64,000 bases of DNA from Meconema thalassinum (Eukaryota > Arthropoda > Insecta > Orthoptera > Tettigoniidae), in contig OX336393.1 of NCBI GenBank assembly GCA_946902985.2, positions 128,616,533 through 128,680,532 of the forward strand. Direction: 5' to 3'. Positions 10,210 through 21,034 of the stretch are shown here, piece by piece; the first letter of the stretch is position 1; every line of letters begins with the position of its first letter. The position numbers and the translations under genes are program-made. The notes under the pieces were generated by a model. The model worked only from the letters and a program-made list of their open reading frames with translations. It was not told where the DNA came from and did not search any database.

Positions 10210-11178
10210 TCAATTTGCAGCATTATTTCTGGGTTTCCAAGTTTCGCTAGTAAAATACACCTTTAAATTCGCCGCATTGTAGACAGACATTGTACCTGTA
10301 CTCAATTGTTTTACTCTGTATGCGTTGTTACCAAGATTACGTACAATACTGAAGGGTCCGATAAATTTTGGACTGAACTTGTTAAATACCTTCTTCTCTG
10401 GATCAGATGTCGCAGGTTTCCGTACTAAAACAAGCTCGTTGACTAATAGTTCTCTGTGATACCTCTTATTACGGACGCGACGTAATCTGCGATCCGCCTG
10501 GTTTCTCATATGGACTCTCGTTCTCTCAATTCTCAACTCATGACCAACCATGGGATCTTGTGGGCAATTGATGATGTTGCTCCACGATCTTACTGGATAT
10601 TCGTTCATGTGCAAGACCATGGGAATCTGGCCTGTCGACTCATGTCTAGTTGTATTCATACAGGTCTCTACGTCTTTGATCCTGTCTACCCACTTGTGAT
10701 GTTCATTGGGAATAAAAATCCTTAAGTATTTAGTAACGCATTTTATTGCGCGTTCGCTAGGATTAGCTTGAGGGTGGCGAACGCTGCTAAACATGTGTTT
10801 TACATCCAGGTCCTCCATATCTTTCTTGAATTCGGCGCTCGTAAAATAGCTTCCATGGTCCGACAATATAAACTCTGGTTTTCCAAGGATTGGAATAACT
10901 CTATTTTGAATACGACTGAGTACTTGTTTCGATGTAGTTTTCTGAATGGGACACAATACAACAAACTTAGAAAACACATCAATACACACTAGTAAGTGAC
11001 GGCAACCTCGCCTACCTTTCGGGATTGGCCCGAAACAATCCAGGGCCACAAGCTCGCAGGGTGTCTGAGGTAGCAATGGTCTAGGATACTGCCTCATTAA
11101 GTTATTATTCAGCTTCGTCCTCTGACATGGATCGCAAGTCTTTATTACGTCACAGATGGTAGTCCTCATTGGGGCCAT
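10210..11178 (-). pseudogene. Ty3-type integrase (pol C-terminal part), separated by a frameshift
   Basis: Integrates retrotransposon cDNA. The frame covers 322 residues and begins inside the HHCC zinc-binding domain (CDPCQRTK is its CxxC half; the His half, HIHESFSHVG, lies upstream at about 11205-11235 in another frame). The catalytic core has Asp in LDCFGP, Asp in LSDHGSYF and Glu in NPSERA, with the HPQ motif before it. A basic C-terminal domain ends with AANLKVYF, which recurs as NASNLKIYY at the end of the second retrotransposon. A frameshift near 11170-11185 cuts it from the rest of pol, so the shown start is not a real initiator. All DDE residues are present. Confidence 0.9.
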
Positions 11179-11324
11179 GTGAACGTTTCTCCTATGGTCG
11201 CCTGTGCCTTGTCTATTCCCACGTGACTGAAGCTTTCATGTATGTGCCAAGTAAGTCCTCTTTGTAATGATGCAGGTACCATGATACGTAATTTGGTGTG
11301 TTCTTCATCTATCCATTTATGCAG

Positions 11325-13274
11325 TCAATTGTTGAGGTAGACATATCTTCTTTCTCTGGCTTTTGCTTCTCTGTGGGCTGGGGTTCCTGCTGGTAGTTCC
11401 TTCTTAAAGTACTGGATCATTTGGTACATCCACGGTTCTGCTTCCTGCTCCCGTCGTATCTCCCATAATTCCTCCAAGAATGCATGGTCCTTTGCTGTTA
11501 ATTCAATATGCTGTACTATCGCTGTTTCTTCGGTATCAGGCTCGGGGTTCCTGCTTAATACATCCGGAATTACATTCATTTTTCCTGGGCAGTGTTCAAT
11601 TTCGATGTTAAATTGTTGTATATAGATGGACCAAAGTGTCACACGCTCGCTAGCCATAGATGTCTTGAACAAGAACGTTAGTGCTTTGTGGTCTGTTCTA
11701 ATAACAATGGGGTAACCATATACAATTCGTTTCCATTGTTGTAAAGCATGAAGTATTGCCAACAATTCGAGTTCCGTGACCGTATAGTTGCGCTCGTGTT
11801 TACGCAATCTGCGGCTCACAAATGCTAAATAATCACGATGTTGAAGGTTAGCTGGATCTTCTTGGTATAACATCGCTCCTATACCAACCATGGAAGCATC
11901 CGCTTGGATAATAAATTTCAGTTGAAAATCTGGATAACCTAGTTTGATACAATTTTCCAGTAATAATTTAGTCTCTTGAAATGACTTCTCACACTCAGCG
12001 TTCCAAAGCCATTTGTTGTTCTTCTTCAGCATCTCCTGCATAGGTGCTACGGTTTCAGTATATCCTGGGCAGTTTTCCTTAAAGAAGCCCGTCACGCCAA
12101 GGAAAGCTCTGATATGTTTCACTCTCGTTGGTGTAGGGAAATTCTTTATTGCCTCTATCTTCGCAGGGTTTGGTCTCACTCCCTCCTGGTCAATGATGTG
12201 CCCCAAGTATAAAATCTCCTTCTTGAAGAAATGGGATTTCTTCAAGTTGACTTTACAGTTTGCAGTTCTAAGGTTGTCCAAAAGCTTATCCAAATTTTCC
12301 ATACGTGTCTCGATGTTATCTGAAGCCAAGAGTATATCGTCAGTATATCGTACCGTCATTTCATTCACTTCTTCAGTCAGGTTCCGATCCAAGGCTCGAA
12401 TTAACGCGCATCCAGCTGTTTTAACGCCGAAGGGCATACGGACGAAGCAATATGTCTGATTATCGAACAAGAAGCCAGTAAGAAGCTGTGACTTCTCATC
12501 CAGTTCGATATGGTGAAACGAACTCGTCAGATCTACGGATGAATAGATGCTCTTGTTCTTAAATCCTTTTAAGACGTCTCTGATGATTGGCGCTCGGTCA
12601 TACTCGGGAAAAATAAGGCGCATATTTCGATTTCTGGCGTGTAGACAAAGTCTAATGGATCCATTTGGTTTTGTGACCGCTAAAATCGCATTTAAATAAG
12701 GTGTGGGAGTCTTCTTAATCACTCCAGCTTGCAACATATCATCAATAATCCTTTTTACCGGCTCCCAGTGTTTTTCTGGTATAGGGTACAATTTACTTCG
12801 AAATGGGGACCAATCCTCAACCTGCATAGAATACTGAAAGTTTATTATCTTCCCAGGAACTGTGTCAAACACTGCCTTCTGTCTTCTTAAGATCTCCTCA
12901 AGTTTCTTCCTATGTTCAACCCCTAGTTGGATGTCACTGAGCCGCTCCTGTAATAGTTCTTCAAACTGAGTATCGCTGTCTTCTCCTTCTGCTAGTAAAG
13001 CCCATATCTCCTGAGAGTCACTCTCTTCATTTAATTCCACAACAGCCACATCTATCAGGTCATCTTCCGCCTTTCGTATCTCCTCTTCCGTCTCCTCTGC
13101 TATTGCCTCCAATGCCCATGAACTCACGTCCTTCCCTGTAGTGATTTCATCCATGTGTAAGCCCACATCCTTCAGTTTATCAAACTCCTTAAAACTGATT
13201 GTATTATTGTGCACATCTATGACTGCCTGGTAGTCACAAATGAAATTTGCACCCAAAATAATGTTAAAATTCAT
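11325..13274 (-). pseudogene. Ty3-type reverse transcriptase-RNase H (pol), ends in a premature stop
   Basis: Copies element RNA into DNA. The frame has 649 residues. The first 30 (MNFNIILGANFICDYQAVID) are the end of the protease fold. A linker to about residue 130 is followed by RT motifs: KPNGSIRLC, RMPFGVKTAGCA and the active site RYTDDILLAS (YTDD rather than the usual YVDD or YIDD), then YLGH and FLG. RNase H acidic residues lie in QADASMVG, TELELLAI, RTDHKAL and VIPDVLSR. The frame ends with a TGA at 11325-11327 after VYLNN. The HKWIDEEH text beyond it continues the same protein, so this is a point-mutation stop. It is also frameshifted from the protease frame. Domain order is pro-RT-RNase H-IN. 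Confidence 0.93.
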
Positions 13275-13317
13275 TTTGGCATTATGATAAAAGTCTGTCC
13301 AAATATATGGTCTAATA

Positions 13318-13608
13318 TCAAATTCTATAAATGCCAGACATTTGCAAGTGACGCCGTTCGGGAATAACGCCCCTCACCTTGAGTTGCGGTACTGGAATCA
13401 CAGGAATATTCTGACTCCGTCCCAACTCTCGAACCAAAGCCTCCGATACAAGACTGATTTGTGACGCCGTGTCGACTAAGCATCTCACGTTAATTCCACC
13501 AATCTTGGCATAAATAACAGGTAGTTGTTTGATACCATCGTTCCGTGGTTTTACAATCTCCTCCAGGCAATCTTCCGGCAAAGCTATCCGCTCTTGTATG
13601 TGTGCCAC
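13318..13608 (-). pseudogene. Retrotransposon aspartic protease
   Basis: Processes Gag-Pol. The active-site segment is CLVDTASQISLVSE, with DTA in place of the more usual DTG, followed by the VRGVIPERR strand. The second half (ILGANF) is at the start of the next frame, so a frameshift near 13275-13320 splits the fold. The frame is -1 relative to gag and stays open from just before the gag stop, which fits programmed -1 frameshifting. The displayed start is a GTG and is not an initiator. Confidence 0.82.
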
Positions 13609-13667
13609 GACCCATCCTTCTTCACAATTTGGCTGTTGCTCTCTCAGGGTGAGTCCTTTTGCAATTA

Positions 13668-15455
13668 TTAGTTTTCTTTACAACCCCCGCGACTACCATC
13701 ATCCTTCTGTCGCGTATTTCCCTGATGTTCTTCCTGCTTCAATAATCTCTCGGCCCCCTCAATGTGAGTGTCTGGATTTGACCTCCTATTAATTGCATTT
13801 TCCCAATGTTTTTGTTCGTCCCCTCCATTAGCGTGTAATTCTTCCAGGTAACGCTGCGATTCGGCGTGCCTGTCGTTCCATTCATTACTATAATTTTTAT
13901 AGTCCCCCTGGTTCTGATATCTTCTTTCACGCCACTGTCGATTCTCATTATTGTTATTTTCGTAACGTCTGTAGGGTCCCTCATTTCTCCTATTATTTCT
14001 CCATTGTTGGTATCCTCGCTGCTGATACCTATTGTTGCCATGGGTCTGCCTATCATTATTATTTTCATGTCGCTGGTATGACCCATTTTCGTCACCCTCC
14101 TGACCTCGTCTCGGTGTTGTTGACACACTTGTATTTGTGGCCTGCGACCTGGTGTGTACTTGAGTGGGTTTAACCACCTCCGTTGTGTTTACAAGTTCCA
14201 GCTGTCGCCCCCCTCTCTGCTGCAAGTGAGATGTTGTGTCGTCAATCTGACGTAAGATCTGTTCGGCTCGAACCGCTGTGTCCACGTTTGCTGCCACTAA
14301 TACCTGCTGAACATTGACTGGCAACTGCCGTGCAATCGTCATAACCAGGTCCGATTCTTCTAAAGGGTGATCCAGATCCCGGAATTTCAACAATTGTAGC
14401 GAAAAGAAATCTGAGTATTTCGTCTGCTGAGTTGACTGATATTTTCTCGAATAAAGTTCCATTCTAAGGCTTTGTTGTAGAGAAGCCGACCAATACTTTC
14501 TAAGGAACGCGTCCTTGGACTCGTCCATCCCTCCGAAAGTATACTTGAAGCTCAAGAACCACGTAAGTACGTTTCCCGAAAGAAATCGTTCCATCAGTCT
14601 TAAACGACGCGCGGGCGGTATATTATTGTCATTAAAATAGTCATCCATCTCTTTAAGATATGCCTTCGGTGTGACACCAGAATTTTCTGTGAATTTATTA
14701 GGTTTACATTCATTTGATCGAATTACTTGTACGACTTGAGGGTGCTGATAGCCATGTTGAGGAGTAGAGGTTCCACCAACGTTGTTGAGAAATCCCTCTG
14801 TGTTAGTCCTTAATGGGCTGCCTGTCAGTCCGTGGCTACTCGCCGCGCTAATTGCCCCCTGGCTTGCTGAGTCAACTTCCTTATCTTTAGCGTGCTCTGT
14901 CTGAAATAACGTGTTCTGTCCTAGTGAACGCAACTCTGCTTTTATGATTCTGTCCGACTGTACTATCATTTTACTCTTGATTTCTTCCTCAAATGCTTTA
15001 ATGCGTGTATGGTTATCACCTACGGTCTTTATGATCGTTAACCGTTCTTCTTTAGAATCGCTGCTCATTTTACGCCAATACTTTCTGATGCTATCTTTAA
15101 TCGCTCCCAGTTTTTCTTCCATCTGCTGTTTCGTGTCCTCCTGATTCGATTCTATCTTCTCAAGCCTGTCTTCTAGACGTAGATTATTCTCATCTATCGT
15201 TCTATTCAAATTATCCTGGTCCGATTCTATGTTTCGCCTTCGCTCTGCTGATTGTATTTCTAATTTATCCATGTCCTTTATCAGGCCCGTAATACTTTCA
15301 TTTACTGCTGACAATTGTCCCTGGATAAACGTAGAATCCTCTTCCATTTTATCAAACCGCTTTTCAAGACCATCCTGTGCCGTTTTAACCTCACTGTTAT
15401 TTACCGTGCATGCTAATTCTCTCTGAGCTAGTTTTGCCAATACAATTTCGTCCAA
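13668..15455 (-). CDS. Gag: coiled-coil, capsid and basic RNA-binding tail (main part)
   Basis: Structural protein of the particle. Residues about 1-190 of this frame are heptad-like and charged (QDGLEKRFDKMEEDS, IESDQDNLNRTIDEN), a predicted coiled coil. About 240-400 is a retrotransposon capsid domain (KPNKFTENSGVTPKAYLKEM, then LTWFLSFK, KDAFLRKYW, YSDFFSLQLL). The last 150 residues are Arg/Asn/Gln/Tyr-rich (NNRYQQRGYQQWRNN) with no CCHC knuckle, so RNA binding probably relies on basic residues. Its N-terminus is frameshifted from 15428-15835. Gag of the 48-50 kb element has the same order. The A-rich AAAGAAAAC just before the stop (13671-13679) is a candidate slippage site. Confidence 0.88.
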   Translation of the reverse strand: MDEIVLAKLAQRELACTVNNSEVKTAQDGLEKRFDKMEEDSTFIQGQLSAVNESITGLIKDMDKLEIQSAERRRNIESDQDNLNRTIDENNLRLEDRLEKIESNQEDTKQQMEEKLGAIKDSIRKYWRKMSSDSKEERLTIIKTVGDNHTRIKAFEEEIKSKMIVQSDRIIKAELRSLGQNTLFQTEHAKDKEVDSASQGAISAASSHGLTGSPLRTNTEGFLNNVGGTSTPQHGYQHPQVVQVIRSNECKPNKFTENSGVTPKAYLKEMDDYFNDNNIPPARRLRLMERFLSGNVLTWFLSFKYTFGGMDESKDAFLRKYWSASLQQSLRMELYSRKYQSTQQTKYSDFFSLQLLKFRDLDHPLEESDLVMTIARQLPVNVQQVLVAANVDTAVRAEQILRQIDDTTSHLQQRGGRQLELVNTTEVVKPTQVHTRSQATNTSVSTTPRRGQEGDENGSYQRHENNNDRQTHGNNRYQQRGYQQWRNNRRNEGPYRRYENNNNENRQWRERRYQNQGDYKNYSNEWNDRHAESQRYLEELHANGGDEQKHWENAINRRSNPDTHIEGAERLLKQEEHQGNTRQKDDGSRGGCKEN

Positions 15456-15835
15456 ATCATTAAATTACGGTTGAAGGTGTCCTCTAACTTTTGTATTTGA
15501 CCTAGCTGTTTGTCGTTATTCTTACTTATATGAAGCGCGAATTGAATCATCTGCTGTGTAGTGTACTCTTTCATCTCTGCAGATAATGTGGCTAACTGAC
15601 TCGTATTTCTACTTTCTTGTGCTTCTAATTGTTTGTTTATATTTTCATTTACTTGCGCTTGTAATGAGTTACCCTGTTCAATTAACTTAATTTCTAATGA
15701 CTCACTCTGTTCAAATAATTGTGCCTTCTGTTCAGATAATTTAATATCTAATTTTTCACTCTGTGCCTTTAATAGTTTCTGGTTTCGTGCCGTGGCACTT
15801 TCAATGATCGCCTGGATCTCCGCTACTGTTGCCAT
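15428..15835 (-). pseudogene. Gag N-terminal coiled coil, frameshifted
   Basis: Start chosen at the ATG of MATVAEIQAI (15835), the first ATG followed by protein-like sequence. The residues upstream in the same frame are Cys-rich and unlike the rest. The product is coiled-coil-like with repeated KLxEQ segments (KLDIKLSEQKAQLFEQSESL). It passes into the main gag frame after a single frameshift near 15430-15460, where DTFNRNL is followed in the other frame by DEIVLAKLAQ. Confidence 0.75.
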
Positions 15836-16528
15836 TATCACACACCAAAAAAATATATCACTGAGAAAACAGGAGGATGGCATGCAAATGTCTCCCTGAC
15901 ACACACATATATAATTCTTGACATACATTTACTTCATTTGACCACTTTCAGTTCATTTAATCTTATTCCCTTTACTCCCGCAAATCAATCATCACTGAAT
16001 GGTTCTAATTTTACTTAATAAATGTTTAACCCCGCACATATTCAGTCACAAAATTACTATACAGATCTGATGTTAACACTGACTAATTAACAAAGTATTA
16101 ATTGTCATTTAAGGCTATCAGCCTCCTAACATATTCATGAATTTGTCTTTCTAAACAAATCTAATTTTACATTTAATCAATGAGCGACCGATTTCACGTA
16201 CATTACTTTACTAATTACATCAATAAACAAAACGTGAATCGTATTTAACTTGCAAACTCGTGATTCTACTGTATATTCCAATTTCTTGGCGGTATTTCTC
16301 TTTGCCGTAATTACGTTAACAAAATATCACTTCCGGTGATTTCAAACAGTCCCATATATCAGTGAAACACCACATGTAGGGTAACAGCTTGTCTATGATC
16401 CGCTAGAAAAGCACAAAACAGCGAAACGCCCCATGTTGGCTAAGCCAGCTTGTCAATGCTGACTATCCAACGTGTTCTAGCAGTGAACTAGCAACGAACT
16501 AGCCACACTTGCGGCGCCAGCTTGTCTA
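15836..16528 (-). other. Retrotransposon 5' untranslated leader
   Basis: Between the 5' LTR and gag; no coding signal. Two imperfect blocks (GGTAACAGCTTGTCTATG near 16380 and CAGCTTGTCAATGC near 16450) repeat the AGCTTGTCTATG sequence next to the LTR edge at 16519-16530. Confidence 0.6.
16503..16519 (-). promoter_or_regulatory. Candidate primer-binding site
   Basis: On the minus strand TGGCGCCGCAAGTGTGG begins 9 bp after the end of the 5' LTR. It starts with TGG, complementary to the CCA end of a tRNA, and TGGCGCC is a common start of retroelement primer sites. The tRNA was not identified. Confidence 0.6.
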
Positions 16529-19500
16529 TGCACCCTTCAATAAAGCATGGTTTTCTCAAGAGTCATCTACGGGGTCGTGTTCAGTCCTGACTGCGTTATA
16601 CAGCAAAGTTCGCTTAAAAACAACATGCTCTAATGAATAGAAAGGTCCATGACAGAGGCTATACAAGAAATAAAATGAATAACAAGTAGAATAAAAGAAT
16701 TTTAATGACTGAAAATTATGTGCATAATAATAATAAATAAAAAGAAATCCTCCCTGACGTTCACCCCCTTGAAAATGAAAATCCACTGCCTGCTTTCAGT
16801 CTCCGACCGGGTCAGGAATGGAATGAATGAAGCCCCTATCTAGCGGCGAGGATATGAACTGTGCCGGCTGCCGAGGCCTGACGCACTCCTCTGGGGCAAT
16901 GATTAAATGAATGACAGATGAAATGAAATGATAAGGGAGAGTGTTGCTGGAATTAAATTGTGACAGGGAAAACCGGACTACCCGGAGAAAAACCTGTCTG
17001 CCTCCGTTTTGTCCAGCACAGCTCTCACATGGAGTGACCGGGATTTGAACCACGGACCCTGCGGTGAGAGGCCAGCGTGCTGCCGCCTAAGCCACGGAGG
17101 CTTGACTTTCACCCCCTTAATAAATAATAATATTACTGAGCGGTAAGACTCGCTCCACCAACAAAACAATGCGAATACAGCTTTACAGAAAATAATGAAT
17201 CATAACATAAACTTTGAGCGGTAAGAACTCACTCGTCACAACATATGGATACAAGTCCATTTCTTTCTGGTCAAGAAGTTATATAATGCATGGTGTACTG
17301 CTCGTTAATAAGAAAATGAGTACTGATGCGAGTCCGTTTACAACTGAAACAGTCATGTTGCTCACGGAGTTGCATCTTTTAAATCACACTACGGCTATGG
17401 GACCCACCCTTAATTAATACACTATAATTACTACTGACACATGCAAGATCTAAATACTACAAAAAGAATGAAGAATCTCCCTGAGATTCAAGGTGGTGCC
17501 AAAGCACACGAAATACAAAGAGCATGCCAGAAATAGGCCAAAACGCTCGCATCACAAATTGGGAACATAGCCTCGCGCACACTAACGCCACACGGGTCAT
17601 TGAACGCGTAAAATAAACACACAAGAATTAAAGCAAAAGCAACAAATACAAGCCTAACGGCTGAAAACTATGTTTATATTTTTATATAAATCGCCAGACA
17701 AACAGGAGTTTCAGAAGCTACCTTACAACTATGGACAGTACCCATTTTATCCATCAAATACTCATTATAACCGATCAGGTTTTGTGAATTTTAAACAACG
17801 TCTTAAATTGAAGTACAGGATCCTGGTCTGTAACTAATGACAAGTCGCGTTATCTGATTTGAGCGCGCCCCTCTTGTATGACTCAGCGCTGCCTTAATTA
17901 TCTCTCTCAGTCCCTCAAGCTAGTTGCTTATTTCCATCTGGAAACGCCAACATATCTCACCCATCCACCTGGATGGCAAGAAAACACAAATATATTCCAC
18001 AAGTCCACCCTCACGAGATTATGAACTGGGATTTTGTGGAGCAAGTCAGAATAATAACAATGATATATTCTCGCTAGCACATCATAAAAATCACACTACG
18101 CACCAAAAGCTTGGACTGACTCTCATAAACCTACCACTGGGTCGGCTCAAAACAGATCAACAATATTGCGTCCATTGACACATTAAAAAAATATACAACA
18201 AAAATTCGGGTGCAAAGTGCCATACCGTTCAGATCTGCTGAAAAAGCAACTATAAAATAATCCTGATCCGTCATAAAATTCTGCTCACAAATAATCTTTA
18301 CCCCCCAAAAACTATTTTTAATCTCAAAATTAATTCAGTTCCATTTTTGTTATAAGGCATACCTCCGAATAATAATGCATGACCGCGATTTACGCAAGCG
18401 AATGCGAGCACGAGCTGCGCGTCGCCCCCTAAAGTTGAACTAAACACAAATCACAATATTTACAAATTACACAACGCTCGGCTGGTCCCGTACTTAATGT
18501 GTCAGTAAACATGAACTAAGAATCTACATTACCAATCCAGCAAATAAATATCTACAAAATATGTCCCATAATACCATAGCTGATTTAATAAATAAATAAA
18601 TAAATTCATTTGTACTCAATCCTTTAAAACAGCGTCAAGGAAAACGTCTGCAGCCATCTCCTTTAAGATGTTTATCTCGTCATCGACATCTTCTGGCAAA
18701 TGTCCTGCTGGTTCCAAGATCCGGTCTCGTTCCTAGACTCGTTCGTGCTGAATTAACAAAGTTTTGTCAGAAACACACACATATATTTCCTATTAAATTC
18801 ACCTATCAAGTACTATTTTCCTTGACAGTCTATTTGGTGAATTATTTCGATGAACTGGTCCTACTGGTAGTGCTGGGACTACAAATAAATCACTGAAGTT
18901 ACACTTTTAACTTGACGAAACTGTTCCATGTTCAAATACATGAAAATATTGCAGAGTATGCCTCGTGTCCTCGGACACCTTACGTTCTCAAATGCTCAAA
19001 TAAAAATCAACGTCACGTCCTCAGACGCACAAAATAAAGAGGTACGTTACGTCCTCAGACGCACGAAATAAGTATGTTCTCTCGAAGATTTCTGGATCCT
19101 TATAAATAAAACAGGCTAGGGTTGGTGTGGAAGAGGATTTATCAAAAAATATTCCATAATAATTATCAGACTAGCATGCGATCGGTATCATAGGGTTCGT
19201 AGCGATGTGGAGGTTACGATTATGCTGTAGCTGGCTCGAATCGATCGTGGAATTAATCCGTAGATAACTCCCGCGTTAATTTACCAGGGTGCGTTACCAA
19301 GCCGAGTTGCCGCTAAAACAAGGCATCTTGATATTATTGGTTCAAACTCTTGTATGTCTTTGCGCGCTTTTACATGTATTTCTGCCATAGGGAGTGGTTA
19401 ACATGAAGATTGACCAATTACAAAGTAGCATTCGATTTTCTTCTTGGCGCCAACACTCATAGCAACAGGCCATATTGTGCGTACCCAAGCCGTCTCCGCG

Positions 19501-19708
19501 CTAAAAGTTGCACCTGTCCTATGTGTCATGAATATTTATGCTACCTCCTAAAATACCACAGGAGCTTAAACCATTGTGTCCTCTCGGCCACTGATTTCTC
19601 AATATTTCCCAACACCGTCTGGCTCTCATATCTGCTGTCTGTAGAAATGTATCAAAAGATGATGAATATTATTAGAATCCTTTATACAGCCTGTGGATAA
19701 AGGTTTCA
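16529..19708 (-). repeat. 5' LTR of the first retrotransposon, with nested SINE
   Basis: Starts TGCACCCTTC and ends AGGTTTCA. Apart from SINE-B1 at 16771-17102 plus its duplication, it is about 2.83 kb and aligns end to end with the other LTR. Differences include about 30 bp present only here near 18008-18040 and 13 bp near 19298. Confidence 0.92.
16771..17102 (-). repeat. SINE-B copy 1 (tRNA-derived), inserted in the 5' LTR
   Basis: Read on the minus strand, a tRNA-like head with A-box-like (TGGCTTAGGCGGCAGCA) and B-box-like (GTGGTTCAAATCCCGG) promoters is followed by a conserved body and an ATTTTCATTTTC tail. It is flanked by a 16-bp duplication TGAC[G/T]TTCACCCCCTT (16755-16770 and 17103-17118). 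The other LTR has the single unoccupied site near 4281. Not a functional tRNA gene. Confidence 0.93.
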
Positions 19709-19742
19709 ATACATAACAATTCAATAACAATTAAACTGGAGT

Positions 19743-20088
19743 GAAAATGAAAATCCACAGCCTGCTTCCAGTCTCCGACCGGGTCAGGAATGGAATGAAT
19801 GGAGCCCCCATATAGCGGCGAGGATATGGACTATGCCGGCTGCCGAGACCTGACGCACTCCTCTGGGGCAATGATTAAATGAATGACAGATGAAATGAAA
19901 TGAAATGATAGTGGAGAGTGTTGCTGGAATGAAATTTTGACAGGGAAAACCGGAGTACCCGGAGAAAAACCTGTCTGCCTCCGTTTTGACCAGCACAGAT
20001 CTCACTTGGAGTGACCAGGATTTGAACCACGGACCCAGCGGTGTGAGGCCAGCGTGCTGCCGCCTAAGCCACGGTGGCTTCAACAATT
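19743..20088 (-). repeat. SINE-B copy 2 (tRNA-derived), just outside the retrotransposon
   Basis: Same family and orientation as 16771-17102, flanked by AATTAAACTGGAGT at 19729-19742 and 20089-20102. It has an extra GAAAT unit in the body. Confidence 0.9.
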
Positions 20089-20090
20089 AA

Positions 20091-20684
20091 TTAAACTGGA
20101 GTATTTACACAAATCGTCAGTCTTTTCTTAACACACCTAGAACTATATGTTTGGGGAAAGGCTCTAAAGCCGCGTTTACACCAAATGTTGCCAACAAATT
20201 GATGCCAACTTTCGTTGACAATATGTTGACAACAAATGCTGGCAACAATGTTGGCGAATATTGATAATAGCAAGATTTGTTGACAACAATTTAGCTCATT
20301 TTGGCGCGTTTCGCCAGTTGCATTCTCTCTTTCGACAAAGGCAATTCCAGCTTCCTTGTTTTTTCGTGCGGTTATTTTATCCTTTAAAAACTGCATGGCG
20401 TTAAAATAATACCACTTGCTGTTGTACTCTTCAGCTCCCGAACCACTTTTCTTCTTCTTAAGCGCCCTTTGGAACTGTGCGAATAAAGATCTAACGTTAG
20501 CTTGAACTTCAGAATTGGTGGTATTCATTTCCCGCGAAATGTCATTCCAAGCATAGTTCTTCAGGTTTTTGTTTTTAAAGTCTGGGTCCATCGGGTTCCA
20601 GAGAACTGGTTGCTCACGATAGAGATCGATCAAATTTAGGACATTATCCCGCGACCAATCAATATCACTTAAAAGGTTGTCCAT
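20091..20684 (-). CDS. MADF-domain DNA-binding protein of a transposon, 3' end altered
   Basis: Start chosen at MDNLLSDIDWSRDN (20684), because the upstream residues in the frame are Cys-rich and unlike the domain. Residues about 14-100 match the MADF pattern: VLNLIDLYREQPVLWNPMDP, then KNYAWNDISREMN and VRSLFAQFQRALKKKKSGSG, followed by KWYYFNAMQFLKD. MADF is a Myb/SANT-like DNA-binding fold found in insect transcription factors and in the accessory proteins of some DNA transposons. After about residue 130 the frame runs into the subterminal repeats and out of the element to a stop at 20091, so the natural C-terminus is lost. No BESS domain is seen. A domesticated host gene is unlikely, as it sits within the TIRs. 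Confidence 0.75.
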   Translation of the reverse strand: MDNLLSDIDWSRDNVLNLIDLYREQPVLWNPMDPDFKNKNLKNYAWNDISREMNTTNSEVQANVRSLFAQFQRALKKKKSGSGAEEYNSKWYYFNAMQFLKDKITARKNKEAGIAFVERENATGETRQNELNCCQQILLLSIFANIVASICCQHIVNESWHQFVGNIWCKRGFRAFPQTYSSRCVKKRLTICVNTPV

Positions 20685-21032
20685 ATTGACTTGCACTTCG
20701 ACAGTTCGACAACACAAACAGAAGTCCAGTACTACCAGCAACAGCCGTGACTAGAGTGAAGACGCGTCGGCTAACCACGTCCGCTGGACAGTTGAAGGGC
20801 AATTGTTGCCAACATTGTAGCGGGTCACTTTCAGTCCCGTCAACATTGCTGCCAACAAATGTTAACAACACTCTTTAATCTTTACAGACTGCTGATGGGT
20901 AATGTTGCCAACACTTTTTCGGAGTTGACAGCATTGATGGCAGCAATGTTGACAAAAATTTAGTACGATTTTCGTAAATGTTGTCAACATTTGTTGGCAA
21001 CACTGTTGTCAACTTCGGTGCAAACGCGGCTT
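20167..21032. mobile_element. TIR element encoding a MADF protein
   Basis: Ends are inverted: AAGCCGCGTTTACACC on the left and, inverted, AAGCCGCGTTTGCACC on the right. TA lies on both sides (20165-20166 and 21033-21034). The subterminal regions carry many short TTGCCAACA and TTGACAACA repeats in both orientations. It carries a minus-strand MADF gene but no transposase, so it is a deleted or non-autonomous copy, possibly from a PIF/Harbinger-type two-gene element. The superfamily is not certain because the target duplication is only 2 bp. Confidence 0.8.
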
Positions 21033-21034
21033 TA

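Larger units (their letters stand above)
4052..19708 (-). mobile_element. Full-length Ty3-type LTR retrotransposon with about 2.8 kb LTRs
   Basis: Two direct repeats (4052-9815 and 16529-19708) start with TG, end with CA and flank a 6.7 kb minus-strand gag-pro-RT-RNase H-IN region. The outer flanks are both ATAC (4048-4051 and 19709-19712), a 4-bp target duplication. A candidate primer-binding site lies 9 bp inside the 5' LTR. With later insertions removed, the LTRs are about 2.8 kb each, very long for the superfamily. Domain order (IN after RNase H) gives Ty3 rather than Ty1. Over the last 630 bp of the LTRs I count about nine substitutions plus a 13-bp indel. The coding region has several breaks, so it is probably no longer autonomous. 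No envelope-like frame is seen. Confidence 0.92.

Noticed and set aside
12013..12459. 148-codon plus-strand frame
   Set aside because: Antisense shadow of the reverse transcriptase.
13739..14128. 129-codon Met/Ile-rich minus-strand frame
   Set aside because: Shadow of the Asn/Arg-rich gag C-terminus in another frame.
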